This document shows positions 53,156-61,997 of a stretch of DNA of 64,000 nt, one piece after another. Source of the DNA: Halomonas sp. 1513 (GTDB lineage Bacteria; Pseudomonadota; Gammaproteobacteria; Pseudomonadales; Halomonadaceae); the NCBI GenBank assembly GCA_001971685.1, contig CP019326.1, positions 1,860,001 to 1,924,000 on the forward strand, read 5' to 3'. Made by a program: the position numbers and the translations under genes. Within the stretch, counting starts at the first letter, position 1. The number at the start of each line of letters is the position of its first letter. The notes beneath the pieces were generated by a model. The model ran no database searches and was not told where the DNA came from. It was given only the letters and a program-made list of their open reading frames with translations.

Positions 53156-54412
53156 TCATGCCTCGGTATAGCCCTCCAGCGCAAACGGGTTCAGAAACTG
53201 CCTGCCCCACAGGAAGTCGCGGTCGACCGGGCTCAGGTCGGCCTCATCGCAGACAACACCCCAGTGATCATGGATGATCGCAATCTGGTGATTGATGATC
53301 TCACGGGCCTGAGTTTGGCTCAGTCCAAGCCGCTCCGCGGCTGCCAGGCAGTGGACCAGCTGACTGCGGCGTTCCTGATCATGCAGCAGCATCGCCTGGG
53401 TGGCTTCGCCACCGGTACGTGACTGCGGGCAGATATCGTAGGCTGGGGTCAGTCGATAACTTATGCCATCCCAGAAGGCAGCATGGTTACGTGCATGGTC
53501 GTCGGTATTGCCGCAAAGCACGTTGAAGACGATACGGCCGAACAGCTCGTGCAGCGCTTGCCCCGGCTGGTCGAACTCGGCTCGGATCCGATGGGCGAGA
53601 TCCTCATAGCTGGCATAGCGGGCCATCATCTCGTCCAGACCGAGCAGCGTGAGGGCCGAGAGCACAATGTGCCTACCCCAGCCGTCAGTGGTCTTCACTC
53701 TGTCGAAGCGTTCCACCAGCAGGACATCCTTGCCCAGTGAGCGGGCCATTTCGACGGGAGCGACATCGAGCCCTGCCTGCCTGGCGAGCCGCATGGCGAC
53801 GAACTCCGCCTTCACCACGCTGTAGAGGTCATTGCTGGAAGAAAACTTTGCCACCAGCTTGTGATCCCGATCGTCCAGCAGGGCCTTGGGGCGGGCGCCA
53901 CCGATACTGCTGCCGTGCTGAATGGCCTGGTCCAGGACCGGGGGCAGCGGTTCTCCTGCCTCCACATACGCTGAGGCTTCCTGCAACGCATCTAGGGTGG
54001 CAGTCTGGCACTCGCGTGGCCTGTAATCAGTGGCGGATTCTTGGAAATCCAGCGCACCGATCCTGTCCGAGCCGGATTCGAGCAGGTAGACCAGCTCGAT
54101 GAAGTCGACACCATCAGCCGCCTCTTCTGCCTTCCCTGTTAGACGGTTGATGATGACGCGACGTCCCCAGGCATCCGGGGAGGCATCACGCAGGCAGGAG
54201 GGCAGTGCACCGTCGGTCTGCTCCTGGCTTCCGGGCCGAAGGGGAAGCTCGTCCGGGAAAAGGCTGATCGCATCAGGTCGCTCAAGGTAGCGACGACCAT
54301 AGGTGAAGCGATAGCGATCTTGGTCATCGCGGTCGACGCGACCGGCGACCACGGGGGATGTTTGTTCGGGAAGCCAGATCCAGACATAGGCTCGTCGGCT
54401 AGAAGTCATCAT
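53156..54412 (-). CDS. hipA: HipA-type serine/threonine kinase toxin
   Basis: The 418-residue protein has the HipA N-terminal domain, the GSSIGGARPKALL P-loop-like segment (about 165-177), LLVERFDR and the catalytic-loop VLCGNTDDHARNHAAFWDG (about 302-320), where D and N supply the kinase active site. HipA phosphorylates aminoacyl-tRNA synthetases or related targets, causing dormancy. It overlaps the antitoxin gene by 14 nt. HipB represses both through the inverted repeat upstream. Confidence 0.9.
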   Translation of the reverse strand: MMTSSRRAYVWIWLPEQTSPVVAGRVDRDDQDRYRFTYGRRYLERPDAISLFPDELPLRPGSQEQTDGALPSCLRDASPDAWGRRVIINRLTGKAEEAADGVDFIELVYLLESGSDRIGALDFQESATDYRPRECQTATLDALQEASAYVEAGEPLPPVLDQAIQHGSSIGGARPKALLDDRDHKLVAKFSSSNDLYSVVKAEFVAMRLARQAGLDVAPVEMARSLGKDVLLVERFDRVKTTDGWGRHIVLSALTLLGLDEMMARYASYEDLAHRIRAEFDQPGQALHELFGRIVFNVLCGNTDDHARNHAAFWDGISYRLTPAYDICPQSRTGGEATQAMLLHDQERRSQLVHCLAAAERLGLSQTQAREIINHQIAIIHDHWGVVCDEADLSPVDRDFLWGRQFLNPFALEGYTEA

Positions 54413-54737
54413 CGAGGGGCTCTTGGGGGGATCGGCGAATCCGCTTGGGAAGCAACGTCAGGCGCTCTCGCTGGGTCGCCTGTTCACGTTTCAGTGTGTC
54501 CGGGTCATCGGTGAACAGCGACACACCGACCAGCGCCGCGGCTTCGAAGTAAGTCCCGATGGCCACTCGAGGAGAGCCCTTGGCGACCTGACGGATCGTG
54601 ACCACGCCGACGCCAACCCGCTCAGCGAGCTCGTCGCGGGTCCACCCCTTATGTCGCCTTCCCTCTTCGATCAGTCCGGCGAACAGGCGCAGGGAGAGGG
54701 AGGCCTTAGGGCTGAGGGTGACGTGTCGCGTTTTCAT
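54399..54737 (-). CDS. hipB: HipB-type helix-turn-helix antitoxin
   Basis: The 112-residue protein has an XRE-type helix-turn-helix (EGRRHKGWTRDELAERVGVGVVTIRQVAKGSP, about 25-56). The C-terminal tail is basic then acidic (QEPLDDDF). The start at 54737 places its promoter region across the 12-bp inverted repeat; an in-frame start 99 nt upstream would read through that repeat and is unlikely. It binds HipA and the operator. Confidence 0.85.
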   Translation of the reverse strand: MKTRHVTLSPKASLSLRLFAGLIEEGRRHKGWTRDELAERVGVGVVTIRQVAKGSPRVAIGTYFEAAALVGVSLFTDDPDTLKREQATQRERLTLLPKRIRRSPQEPLDDDF

Positions 54738-54746
54738 GTCGACATT

Positions 54747-54778
54747 ATAGTATCGATATGGTGCTTTATCGATACTAT
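54747..54778 (-). promoter_or_regulatory. HipB operator: 12-bp perfect inverted repeat
   Basis: ATAGTATCGATA and TATCGATACTAT are exact inverted copies separated by 8 nt, with each arm containing the palindrome TATCGATA. They lie 10 nt upstream of the hipB start codon, where HipB operators are found. Confidence 0.75.
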
Positions 54779-54922
54779 GAATGCAGTGATGGCCATTCGA
54801 AGCGATACGACGACGCATGCACGGCTGCGGGGGCATAAGGCCACGCTGGAGCCAGCCTCAGAAGCGGAGGGTTGGGCAATGCTCGGAACCGCTGAGCCAG
54901 AAGGACACAGCGCGGTCGTCGT

Positions 54923-55090
54923 CTGCCGGACGGCTATCGGGTTCACACCTTGGTGGTGGCCCATCTGCCGCTGATCCATAAAGACCCTTTCGATCGGATT
55001 CTGATTGCTCAGGCTGAGACAGAAGGGTTTCTGTTGCTGACGGCAGATGCGCTGGTGGCACAGTACTCTGGCCCTGTGCGCCGGGTGTGA
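54923..55090 (+). pseudogene. VapC/PIN-domain toxin C-terminal fossil
   Basis: The frame ending at TGA 55088-55090 reads LPDGYRVHTLVVAHLPLIHK, then DPFDRILIAQAETEGFLLLT and ADALVAQYSGPVRRV. This is the last third of VapC-type PIN RNases (LPxxHxDPFDRxLIAQA...LLTAD). The N-terminal two thirds with the first catalytic Asp, and a vapB partner, are missing. It sits next to hipBA. Confidence 0.7.
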
Positions 55091-55152
55091 GAAGCAGTAG
55101 ACTCGCTGGTAATAAAAAATTACTAGTTTCATCCACGCAGGGGATTCCTTTC

Positions 55153-55647
55153 ATGCCACTACTCAGTGTGCGGCGTCGTCGTTTGCTCGTGCCTCTCCCT
55201 TCTGCAGTGCTCGCCGCTACGCTGTGGCCGGCGGGTGCTGCCCTGGCTAGCCCCGCGGTGGTGGTGTTCCAACACGGCGAGCAGGAAGCTCAGCTGGCGG
55301 TGGCGGAGCTGCGCGAGCGTGCCGATGTGCGCTTTACCTTCTTCGATCCCTACCTGGCCGATGAGGTGGAGGTGACCGGGCTGGTGTTCCGCGAGCTGCT
55401 CAAGGAGCAGTTCGGTGCGGTGCCCGAGCAGCTGACCTTCACCGCCTGGGACGACTACGAGGTGACCCTGGGCGGCTGGGACGATCCCAACTGGATTCTG
55501 GTGACCCATCAAGATGGCGAGCCGCTGGGCGTGCGTGAACGCGGCCCGGTTCGCCTGGTGGAGCGCGACTATGGCGACCGTGACCCCGACAACCTGCGTA
55601 ATTTCAACGACTGGGTGTGGATGATCCGCAGCATCGAGGCACACTAG
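55153..55647 (+). CDS. Periplasmic molybdopterin-binding-like protein, partner of diguanylate cyclase
   Basis: The 164-residue protein has a twin-Arg-rich signal sequence (SVRRRRLLVPLPSAVLAATL and LWPAGAALA). The mature domain has LTFTAWDDYEVTL and WILVTHQDGEPLG, like the small oxidoreductase-molybdopterin fold seen in sensory partner proteins. The cofactor cysteine of true sulfite-oxidase members is not seen, so it probably senses rather than catalyses. The start at 55153 gives a proper leader. Its stop overlaps the GTG of the diguanylate cyclase. Confidence 0.55.
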   Translation: MPLLSVRRRRLLVPLPSAVLAATLWPAGAALASPAVVVFQHGEQEAQLAVAELRERADVRFTFFDPYLADEVEVTGLVFRELLKEQFGAVPEQLTFTAWDDYEVTLGGWDDPNWILVTHQDGEPLGVRERGPVRLVERDYGDRDPDNLRNFNDWVWMIRSIEAH

Positions 55648-56771
55648 TGACCCCTGTTCCTCGTCGGCGGCGCACTCCCGGTTGGCTATGGCTCAGCCTG
55701 ATGAGCTTCACGGCGCTGATGCTGTTGATCACCTATGAAACGCGCTGGGTTCACCCCGACATTCACGCCTACTTCAGCCAGTCCGGCACTCTGACCGGCC
55801 AGCAGCTGGCGACCCGCTCGCGCCGCTACCTCGAGGAGAGCCTCGGTATCCTCCTCGAGGATGACGCCCCCGATGCCGTGCAGCGCGCCCGCTTCCAGAT
55901 CGAGCTGGGTTATAGCCTGTTCGATATCGGCCTCTACCGTAACGAGTATGCCTGCACGCTGCCGAGCCTGCGTCGGTTGGATGGCCTGTCCAACACCCTT
56001 GGCCGCGATGTCCTACCGTCGCCGGCCTTGCTTAGCCAGGATCTGCTGCGGCCGATTCGCTGCCTGACCGAGATCGAGATGGACCAGCTCGACCGCCGCA
56101 GCGAGGTGACCAACCGCTTCGTCGAGGAAACCCGCCGTCATCAGACGCTGGTGCTGGTGGGCAGCCTGGTGATCTATCTGCTGGGCGTGCTGTTCTGGGG
56201 TATGCACATGTTCAAGCACCGCCTGGCGGACCGTGCTACCCGCGAGAGCTTGCGCTGGATGGCCCAGGCACTGCGCGACCCGCTTACCGGGGTCGGCAAT
56301 CGCAGCGCGCTGCACGATGACGTGCTGGTCGAGCCCGGCCGCTCCCTGGGGCTGCTGCTGATCGATATCGACTACTTCAAACAGTATAACGACGCCCTTG
56401 GCCACCCGGACGGCGACCGCCTGCTGCGCGAGCTGGTGGCGCTGATCGACCGAGCGCTTGGCGGCAGCGCGCGGCTCTACCGCATGGGCGGCGACGAGTT
56501 TGCGGCACTGCTGCCTTGCGATGGTACTCAGACCTTGGAGCAGGCCTGCGATGCTGTGGTGGAGGCGGTGCGTGGCGCGACGCTCGAACACCCGGGCCAT
56601 CACGGCGGCGCTTACGTCACCCTGAGCGTGGGTGGGGTCCAGTTTACCGCCCAGCGCGAGGCGTTTGCCGCTGCCTACACCGCCGCTGACCAGGCGCTGT
56701 ATCGGGTCAAGGAGGAGGGGCGCGACGGCTGGCAGGTGGCGAGTGCCGTTACGCTGCCAGCGTCGCTATAG
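55647..56771 (+). CDS. Membrane-bound GGDEF diguanylate cyclase
   Basis: The 374-residue protein has one N-terminal helix (about 12-30), a periplasmic sensor region (about 31-165), a second helix (about 167-186) and a GGDEF domain with DPLTGVGNR (211-219) and intact GGDEF (281-285). No RxxD inhibitory site precedes GGDEF. It makes c-di-GMP, which would favour biofilm and polysaccharide production. GTG at 55647 is taken as the start; it overlaps the stop of the periplasmic protein, suggesting that the latter feeds a periplasmic signal to it. Confidence 0.85.
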   Translation: MTPVPRRRRTPGWLWLSLMSFTALMLLITYETRWVHPDIHAYFSQSGTLTGQQLATRSRRYLEESLGILLEDDAPDAVQRARFQIELGYSLFDIGLYRNEYACTLPSLRRLDGLSNTLGRDVLPSPALLSQDLLRPIRCLTEIEMDQLDRRSEVTNRFVEETRRHQTLVLVGSLVIYLLGVLFWGMHMFKHRLADRATRESLRWMAQALRDPLTGVGNRSALHDDVLVEPGRSLGLLLIDIDYFKQYNDALGHPDGDRLLRELVALIDRALGGSARLYRMGGDEFAALLPCDGTQTLEQACDAVVEAVRGATLEHPGHHGGAYVTLSVGGVQFTAQREAFAAAYTAADQALYRVKEEGRDGWQVASAVTLPASL

Positions 56772-56800
56772 GCGCTATTGCTTAATGGCGGGGTTGCCCC

Positions 56801-56868
56801 GGCAGCGCTGCGCGCTGCATCGCGAATGAATTCGCTCCCACAAATCGCGAATGAATCCGCGCCCCCCT
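56801..56868. repeat. Composite REP-like repeat after diguanylate cyclase
   Basis: GGCAGCGCTGCGCGCTGCAT is followed by CGCGAATGAATTCGCTCCCACAAATCGCGAATGAATCCGCGCCCCCC, that is, one AGCGCTGCGCGC module and two tandem REP-like cores. It lies between the convergent diguanylate cyclase and amidase genes. Confidence 0.65.
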
Positions 56869-56870
56869 TG

Positions 56871-58274
56871 TTAACCGACGGTCGGCACCTCACCGAGAAT
56901 ATCCAGGCCGTTGCCAAGCTTGGCCTCGATGGCCTGGCCGATGGCGAGCAGTCGGGCGTCTTGCCAGGGGCCGGCCATCACCTGCAGGCCGACGGGCATG
57001 TTGGCGGCGTCGCGGCCGACCGGCAGGGTGAGCGCGCAGAGCCCCATGAAGTTGGCCATCACGGTGTTGCGCAGCGCCTTCATGTTGGCCTTGGGGTAGG
57101 CGCCCTCGGGCTCGAGGCTCTCCAGCGTCGGCGGGGTAATGGCCACGGTGGGCGTCAGCACGGCATCTACCTGCCGCAGGCGCTGTGTGGCGGCGCGGGT
57201 GAGGTCGTCGATGACCTGGCGGCGGCGCACGTACTCCCACCCCGGCATGCCGTCGGCGGCGGCGATCCGCGCGGCCACGTTGGGGTCCAGCGCGTCGATG
57301 GCATCTGGCAGCGAGGTGTGCAGGAACGCCGCGAGCTCGGCAGCCGCCAGGCCGCCCTGCTGGAACAGCGTGAAGGCGTCGTCGGTCTTGGGTAGCTCCA
57401 TGCTGACGATGCGCGCACCGGCGGCTTCGAGCTGCTTGATGGCGTGGGTGACCGCTTCGGCGATGCCGGGGCTGCAGTCGTCCCAGAAGTAGTGCTCCGG
57501 CACGCCGAAGGTGAGGTCGGCAAGATCGGGCGTGGCCGGCACGCCGCCGCTACCGGGGCTAAGGCCGGGGTCGAGGGCGTCGAAGGCGAACGCCAGGTCA
57601 TCCACGCGCCGGGCCAGCAGTCCCGGCGTATCCAGGGTGGAGGAGAGCGGCACGATCTGGGCGGTGGACCAGCGACCCACGGTGGTCTTGAGGCCGGCCA
57701 CACCGGTCATGCTGGCGGGCACGCGAACCGAGCCGGCGGTGTCGGTGCCGAAGGCCAGGCCTGCGGTACCGCTGGCCAGCGAGACCCCGGCGCCGGAGCT
57801 CGAGCCGCCCGGGGTGCGATGAGCGACCGGGTCCCAGGGGTTGCGCGGCGCGCCGTGGTGGGCATTGGTGCCCAGGCCGCCGAAGGCGAACTCGACGGTG
57901 TGGGTCTTGCCCATCACCACCGGCAGCTGCTTGAGCAGGGTGCTGACCACCGGTCCGGGCCGTTCCCACTCGGCGGGAAGGCGGCGTGACGAGCCGGCAA
58001 AGGTGGGCAGCCCGGGCACGGCGTAGATGTCCTTGATCGATACCGGCAGGCCCATCAGCGGGCCGGCGTCGCCGCCCTGCTTGAGCAGGGCATCAGTGGC
58101 AGTGGCGAAGGCCTGGGCGGCGTCGCCGTTCCAGGTCTTGTAGGCGTGGTCGTGCTGGCCGCGAGTGCGATAGGCCTGGCTGGCGCTCTCGGCGAGGGCG
58201 GCGGCGCTCACGCTGCCGTCGCGCAGCGCCCGGTGCAGGGCCCGCAGCGGTTGTTGTAGCGGTGCTGTGGTCAT
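56871..58274 (-). CDS. Amidase-signature family enzyme
   Basis: The 467-residue enzyme has the Ser-cisSer-Lys amidase signature: LPVSIKDIYAVPG with the Lys near 81, TPGGSSSGAGVSLASGTAGLAFGTDTAGSVRVPAS near 153-189 with the catalytic serines. It hydrolyses amide bonds, as in aliphatic or aryl amidases or indole-acetamide hydrolase. GatA is unlikely without GatB and GatC. It is followed 17 nt upstream by the RidA gene and belongs to the leftward amide cluster. Confidence 0.85.
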   Translation of the reverse strand: MTTAPLQQPLRALHRALRDGSVSAAALAESASQAYRTRGQHDHAYKTWNGDAAQAFATATDALLKQGGDAGPLMGLPVSIKDIYAVPGLPTFAGSSRRLPAEWERPGPVVSTLLKQLPVVMGKTHTVEFAFGGLGTNAHHGAPRNPWDPVAHRTPGGSSSGAGVSLASGTAGLAFGTDTAGSVRVPASMTGVAGLKTTVGRWSTAQIVPLSSTLDTPGLLARRVDDLAFAFDALDPGLSPGSGGVPATPDLADLTFGVPEHYFWDDCSPGIAEAVTHAIKQLEAAGARIVSMELPKTDDAFTLFQQGGLAAAELAAFLHTSLPDAIDALDPNVAARIAAADGMPGWEYVRRRQVIDDLTRAATQRLRQVDAVLTPTVAITPPTLESLEPEGAYPKANMKALRNTVMANFMGLCALTLPVGRDAANMPVGLQVMAGPWQDARLLAIGQAIEAKLGNGLDILGEVPTVG

Positions 58275-58291
58275 GGTGGGGCTCCTGGCAA

Positions 58292-58753
58292 TTAGCGGAT
58301 TTCGAAGATCGATTCGACTTCGACGGCGGCATTACCAGGCAGGGTCGCCACGCCAATGGCGGTGCGCGCGTGGCGGCTGGCGTCACCGAACAGGTCGATA
58401 AACAGCTCCGAGGCGCCGTTGATCACCAGCGGCACGTCGTGAAACCCCGGGGCGACGTTGACGAAGCCGTTCATTCTGACACAGCGCACCACGCGGTCCA
58501 TGTCGCCCTCCACGGCGTCGTTCAACGCCGCGAGCAGGTTTAGCGCGCAGGCCTGGGCGGCGAGCTTGCCGGTCTCCAGGTCGAACTCGGCACCGACCTT
58601 GCCGGGGTAGAGCACCTTGCCGTCTCGCTCGCAGATCTGCCCGGCGAGAAACAGCTGATTATCCAGCCGCGACCAGGGGCGAAAGGTGCCGCGGGGCTCG
58701 GGGATGGCGGGCAGGCTGAGGCTGCGTTGGGCCAGGGCATCGGCAAGTGACAT
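58292..58753 (-). CDS. RidA-family deaminase (endoribonuclease L-PSP type)
   Basis: The 153-residue protein fits RidA: FRPWSRLDNQLFLAGQI, MNGFVNVAPGFHDVPLVINGASELFIDLFG and HARTAIGVATLPGNAAVEVESIFEI. RidA proteins hydrolyse reactive enamine/imine intermediates. Upstream AGGAG at 58760 supports the start. It lies between an M20 amidohydrolase and an amidase, which would produce or use imine-type intermediates. Confidence 0.85.
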   Translation of the reverse strand: MSLADALAQRSLSLPAIPEPRGTFRPWSRLDNQLFLAGQICERDGKVLYPGKVGAEFDLETGKLAAQACALNLLAALNDAVEGDMDRVVRCVRMNGFVNVAPGFHDVPLVINGASELFIDLFGDASRHARTAIGVATLPGNAAVEVESIFEIR

Positions 58754-58779
58754 GGTGTTCTCCTGATGGATAAAGGCTA

Positions 58780-60036
58780 TCAACGGGCTAATAGGGTGCC
58801 GACGCTGTCGGCCAGGGCGCGCACGGCGATCTCGGCGTCGGCACGCTCGATGTGCTCGTCGGGATGGTGGCTGACCCCGTCGCGGCACGGCATGAACAGC
58901 ATGGCAGTGGGGCAGCGATGGGCCAGGTGAATGGCGTCGTGGAAGGCGCCGGACACCAGCTGCGGCGCCTTGGGGGCATAGCGCTTGACGCTGGTATCGA
59001 CGATCTCGACCAGGTCGTCATCGAAGTCGACCGGTGCCACCCGTGAGCTGACGCTGAGCTCGACGCTGCAGCCCGACCACGTCTCGGCGCCCAGCCGCTG
59101 GAAGCGCTCGTCGAGGGCGGCCAGCACCTCGGCGTTGGGGTGGCGCAGGTCGATGCTGAAGGTCGCTCGCTGGGGGATGGTGTTGGTGGCGTTGGGCTCA
59201 AGCGCGAACTTGCCGATGGTGAAGCGCACCTCGTCGCCGTGCTCGGCGACCGCGTGGCGCAGCGCGGTGACCAGGGCGTGGGCGCCGGTGAAGGCATCAC
59301 GCCGGGCGCTTTCGGGGGTGGTGCCGGCGTGGTTGGCCTGACCCTGCACCGTAACGTTGTACCAGTTGACCCCCTGAATGCCGCTCACCGCGCACGCCGG
59401 CACTCCCATCGACTCGAGCACCGGCCCCTGCTCGATATGCAGCTCGAGAAAGGCGTGGGGCGTGAACGGCTCGGGCCGGTAACTGACCCGGTGGGCGTCG
59501 AGCCGTGCCAGGCACTCGGCCAGGGCATCGGCGAAGCGCACGCCGTCATCGTCCGTGGCGTCGAGAATCTCGGCGGCGTCGCGCTGGCCGGCGAACCACG
59601 CCGAGCCGGAGGCGCCGGGCGCAAAGCGGGCGCCTTCCTCGTTGGTCCAGGAGACCACCTCGACAGGCCGCCGGTGGCGGATGTCGCCTTCGTGCAGTGC
59701 GCGCAGCACGGCCAGGCCGGCCACCACGCCGAGGGTGCCGTCATAGCTGCCGGCGCTGGGCTGGCTGTCGAGGTGGCTGCCGATCAGCAGCGGCGCAAGG
59801 CTGGGGTCCTCGCCTTCACGGCGCAGGAAGACGTTGCCCAGGGCGTCGTAGTAGGCCTCGCAGCCCAGGTCGCGGCCCCGGTCGACCAGCCAGCAGCGCG
59901 CCTGGTTGTCGTGGTCATCCAGGGCCAGGCGGCGCAGGCCGCGGAGCGCCAGAGCGCCGATGCGGGCCTGGTCGAGCATGTCGTCCCAGAAGCACTGGCC
60001 ATCGATGCTGGCGCCGAGTGATGTGAGTTCGTTCAT
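58780..60036 (-). CDS. M20-family Zn amidohydrolase (N-carbamoylase/allantoate amidohydrolase type)
   Basis: The 418-residue metallopeptidase-fold enzyme has LLIGSHLDSQPSAGSYDGTLGVVAGL with H and D ligands, VVSWTNEEGARF with the catalytic E, ELHIEQGPVLE and the C-terminal VSHHPDEH motif. This is the hydantoinase/carbamoylase (Zn-dependent hydrolase) branch of M20. It cleaves N-carbamoyl or ureido groups. It follows the DctM remnant and overlaps it in the deletion region only by promoter distance. Confidence 0.85.
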   Translation of the reverse strand: MNELTSLGASIDGQCFWDDMLDQARIGALALRGLRRLALDDHDNQARCWLVDRGRDLGCEAYYDALGNVFLRREGEDPSLAPLLIGSHLDSQPSAGSYDGTLGVVAGLAVLRALHEGDIRHRRPVEVVSWTNEEGARFAPGASGSAWFAGQRDAAEILDATDDDGVRFADALAECLARLDAHRVSYRPEPFTPHAFLELHIEQGPVLESMGVPACAVSGIQGVNWYNVTVQGQANHAGTTPESARRDAFTGAHALVTALRHAVAEHGDEVRFTIGKFALEPNATNTIPQRATFSIDLRHPNAEVLAALDERFQRLGAETWSGCSVELSVSSRVAPVDFDDDLVEIVDTSVKRYAPKAPQLVSGAFHDAIHLAHRCPTAMLFMPCRDGVSHHPDEHIERADAEIAVRALADSVGTLLAR

Positions 60037-60061
60037 ACGCCTTTCGTTGCTCCCATCCGGT

Positions 60062-60964
60062 TCAGTAGATCAGCGACGGCAACCAGGTGCTGAGGAATGG
60101 CACATAGGTGAGGATGATCAGGGCGATGAACATCATCACGATCAGCGGCAGGCAGGCCTTGAAGACCTCCACCAGCGACATCCGCGAGATCGCCATGGCC
60201 ACGAACAGATTGAGGCCGACCGGCGGCGTGATCATGCCCACCGAGAAGTTGACCAGGGTGATGACGCCGAAGTGCACGGAATCGACGCCGACACGGCCGG
60301 CAATCGGCTCGAGCAGCGGCGAGAGCACGATGATCGCCGAGGCGCTGTCGAGGAAGAACCCGGCCACGATCATGACCACGTTGAACAGGGCCATGACCAG
60401 TATCGGGTCGTCGGTGAGCGACAGCACCTGGTTGGCCAGCTGCGTGGGGGTGCCGGTGATCGCCAGCAGCCACGAGAAGGCCGAGGCGCCGGCGGTGATC
60501 AGTAGCAGGGTAGCCGAGGTGAGCCCCGAGCTGCGCAGCGTGCCGAGCAGGTCGCGCCAGCCGATGGTGCGGTAGATCACCATGCCCACGAACAGGCCGT
60601 ACATGCAGGCCACCGCCGCCGACTCGGTGGGGGTGAAGATACCGCTGTAGATGCCACCGAGCAGAATGAAGGGCAGCCCCAGGCCCCAAGCCGCCGAGCG
60701 GAAGGCGGCAGTGATTTCCTTGAGCGAGGGGAAGGGTGCCCGCGGGTAGCCCTTGAATGACGCATAGATGATGCAGTAGGAGATCAACAGCGAGGCGATC
60801 AGGATCGCCGGGATCAGCCCGGCGGCGAACAGCCGACCCACCGAGGTGCCGGTGACGGAGCCGTAGATGATCAGCGCGATGCTCGGCGGCACGATGGGGC
60901 CGAGGGTGCCCGCGGTGGCGATCAGGCCGATGGCGAAGCGCTTGTCGTAGCCGGCGGCGAATCG
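60062..60964 (-). pseudogene. TRAP large permease (DctM), N-terminal half deleted
   Basis: Reading leftward from 60964, the frame runs RFAAGYDKRFAIGLIATAGT, then LGPIVPPSIALIIYGSVTG and on to SFLSTWLPSLIY, the middle and end of a DctM permease (about 300 codons). The N-terminal 130-150 residues, about four to five helices, are absent. Codon 1 of the remnant comes directly after the in-frame TGA of the asparaginase. A start at GTG 60892 could only make a still shorter protein. DctP and DctQ are also missing. Confidence 0.8.
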
Positions 60965-61972
60965 TCACGCGGCCTCGGCGCTGGTCAGGGTTTTCAAGCT
61001 CGCCTCCAGTGACCCGCGTAGGGGGGAGGCGAGGAGAACGGCGAGGGCCAGCCGGGCCTTGCGGGCGCTGAGGTCCTGCAGCGGGATGGCGCCCGCGGCA
61101 GTCAGGTCGCAGAGGCTGCCGTCGAATTCGTAGACTGCTTCTATCGGCCCCCGCTGGCAGCTGCTGACGATCACGACGGGGATGCCCTTGGCGACCGCGG
61201 TGGCAATGTGGGCGGGCCAGCTGGGCGGTACATGGCCGCGCCCCAGTGCGTCGATCACCAGGGCCTGGCTACCGCGTTCGATGGCCGCGTCGACCATGTC
61301 GGGGGCGGCGCCCAGGTATGCCGGCAGGATGTCGACCCGGGGCAGCACGGCGCCCAGGGAGGCGGCCAGCGGCTGCGGGCGTACCGGCCTGGCGGCGAGG
61401 TGGATACGCGTACCGTCGATGTAGCCGAGCGGACCCGTCTCGGGGGCGGCGAAGCCAGCGAGCTGGAACGTATTGACCTTGCGCACCTGGCGGGCGGCAA
61501 ACAGCGTCTGGTTGAACAGCACCAGGGTGCCCAGGCCCCGGGCCTGCGGCGAGGCCGCCAGCTGGATGGCATCGGCGATGTTACGAAAGGCGTCGGTGCC
61601 CGGCTCGTGGGGCGCGCGCTGCGACCCGGTGACCACCACGGGGATGCGGCCGGGCAGGGTGAGATCCAGGAAGTAGGCGGTCTCTTCCAGGGTGTCGGTG
61701 CCGTGGGTGATGACGATGCCGACCACCTCGGGGGATTCGCTGAGCGCCAGGCACTCTTGGCGCAGCAGCATCAGGTCGTCCAGCGAGATGGCGTTGCTGG
61801 GCTTCTGCAGGACCGAGCGAACTTCTACCTCGGCAGCCAGCCCTTGCGGCAGCGAGACCTGCGACAGTAGCGACTCGCCCTGCAGGGCACCGGAGCGGTG
61901 TCGTCCTGAGTCGGTCTGGCTACTGGCAATGGTGCCGCCGGTGGTCAGTACAACGAGCTTGGATGTTGTCAT
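60965..61972 (-). CDS. L-asparaginase family protein
   Basis: The 335-residue enzyme has TTGGTIASSQTDS at 10-22 with the nucleophile T11, and ITHGTDTLEETAYFLDLTLP near 88-107 with the second catalytic Thr and Asp. This is the type I/II asparaginase fold. No signal peptide is visible, so it is probably cytosolic. In the amide cluster it could act on asparagine or on an analogous amide. It is divergent from the FadR-type regulator across the palindrome at 61998-62014 and abuts the DctM remnant at its stop. Confidence 0.85.
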   Translation of the reverse strand: MTTSKLVVLTTGGTIASSQTDSGRHRSGALQGESLLSQVSLPQGLAAEVEVRSVLQKPSNAISLDDLMLLRQECLALSESPEVVGIVITHGTDTLEETAYFLDLTLPGRIPVVVTGSQRAPHEPGTDAFRNIADAIQLAASPQARGLGTLVLFNQTLFAARQVRKVNTFQLAGFAAPETGPLGYIDGTRIHLAARPVRPQPLAASLGAVLPRVDILPAYLGAAPDMVDAAIERGSQALVIDALGRGHVPPSWPAHIATAVAKGIPVVIVSSCQRGPIEAVYEFDGSLCDLTAAGAIPLQDLSARKARLALAVLLASPLRGSLEASLKTLTSAEAA

Positions 61973-61997
61973 TATGGTATCCCGTCGCTCTACATGG

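Larger units (their letters stand above)
54738..55152. other. Intergenic region upstream of hipBA
   Basis: The left end carries the HipB operator (54747-54778). The centre holds the VapC fossil (54923-55090). Between them (54779-54922) I see no gene or element that I can name. Confidence 0.5.

Noticed and set aside
60033..60968. Minus-strand open frame overlapping the DctM remnant in another frame
   Set aside because: It has a compositional, Arg/His/Pro-rich product and no domain. The DctM frame next to it has a convincing family match.
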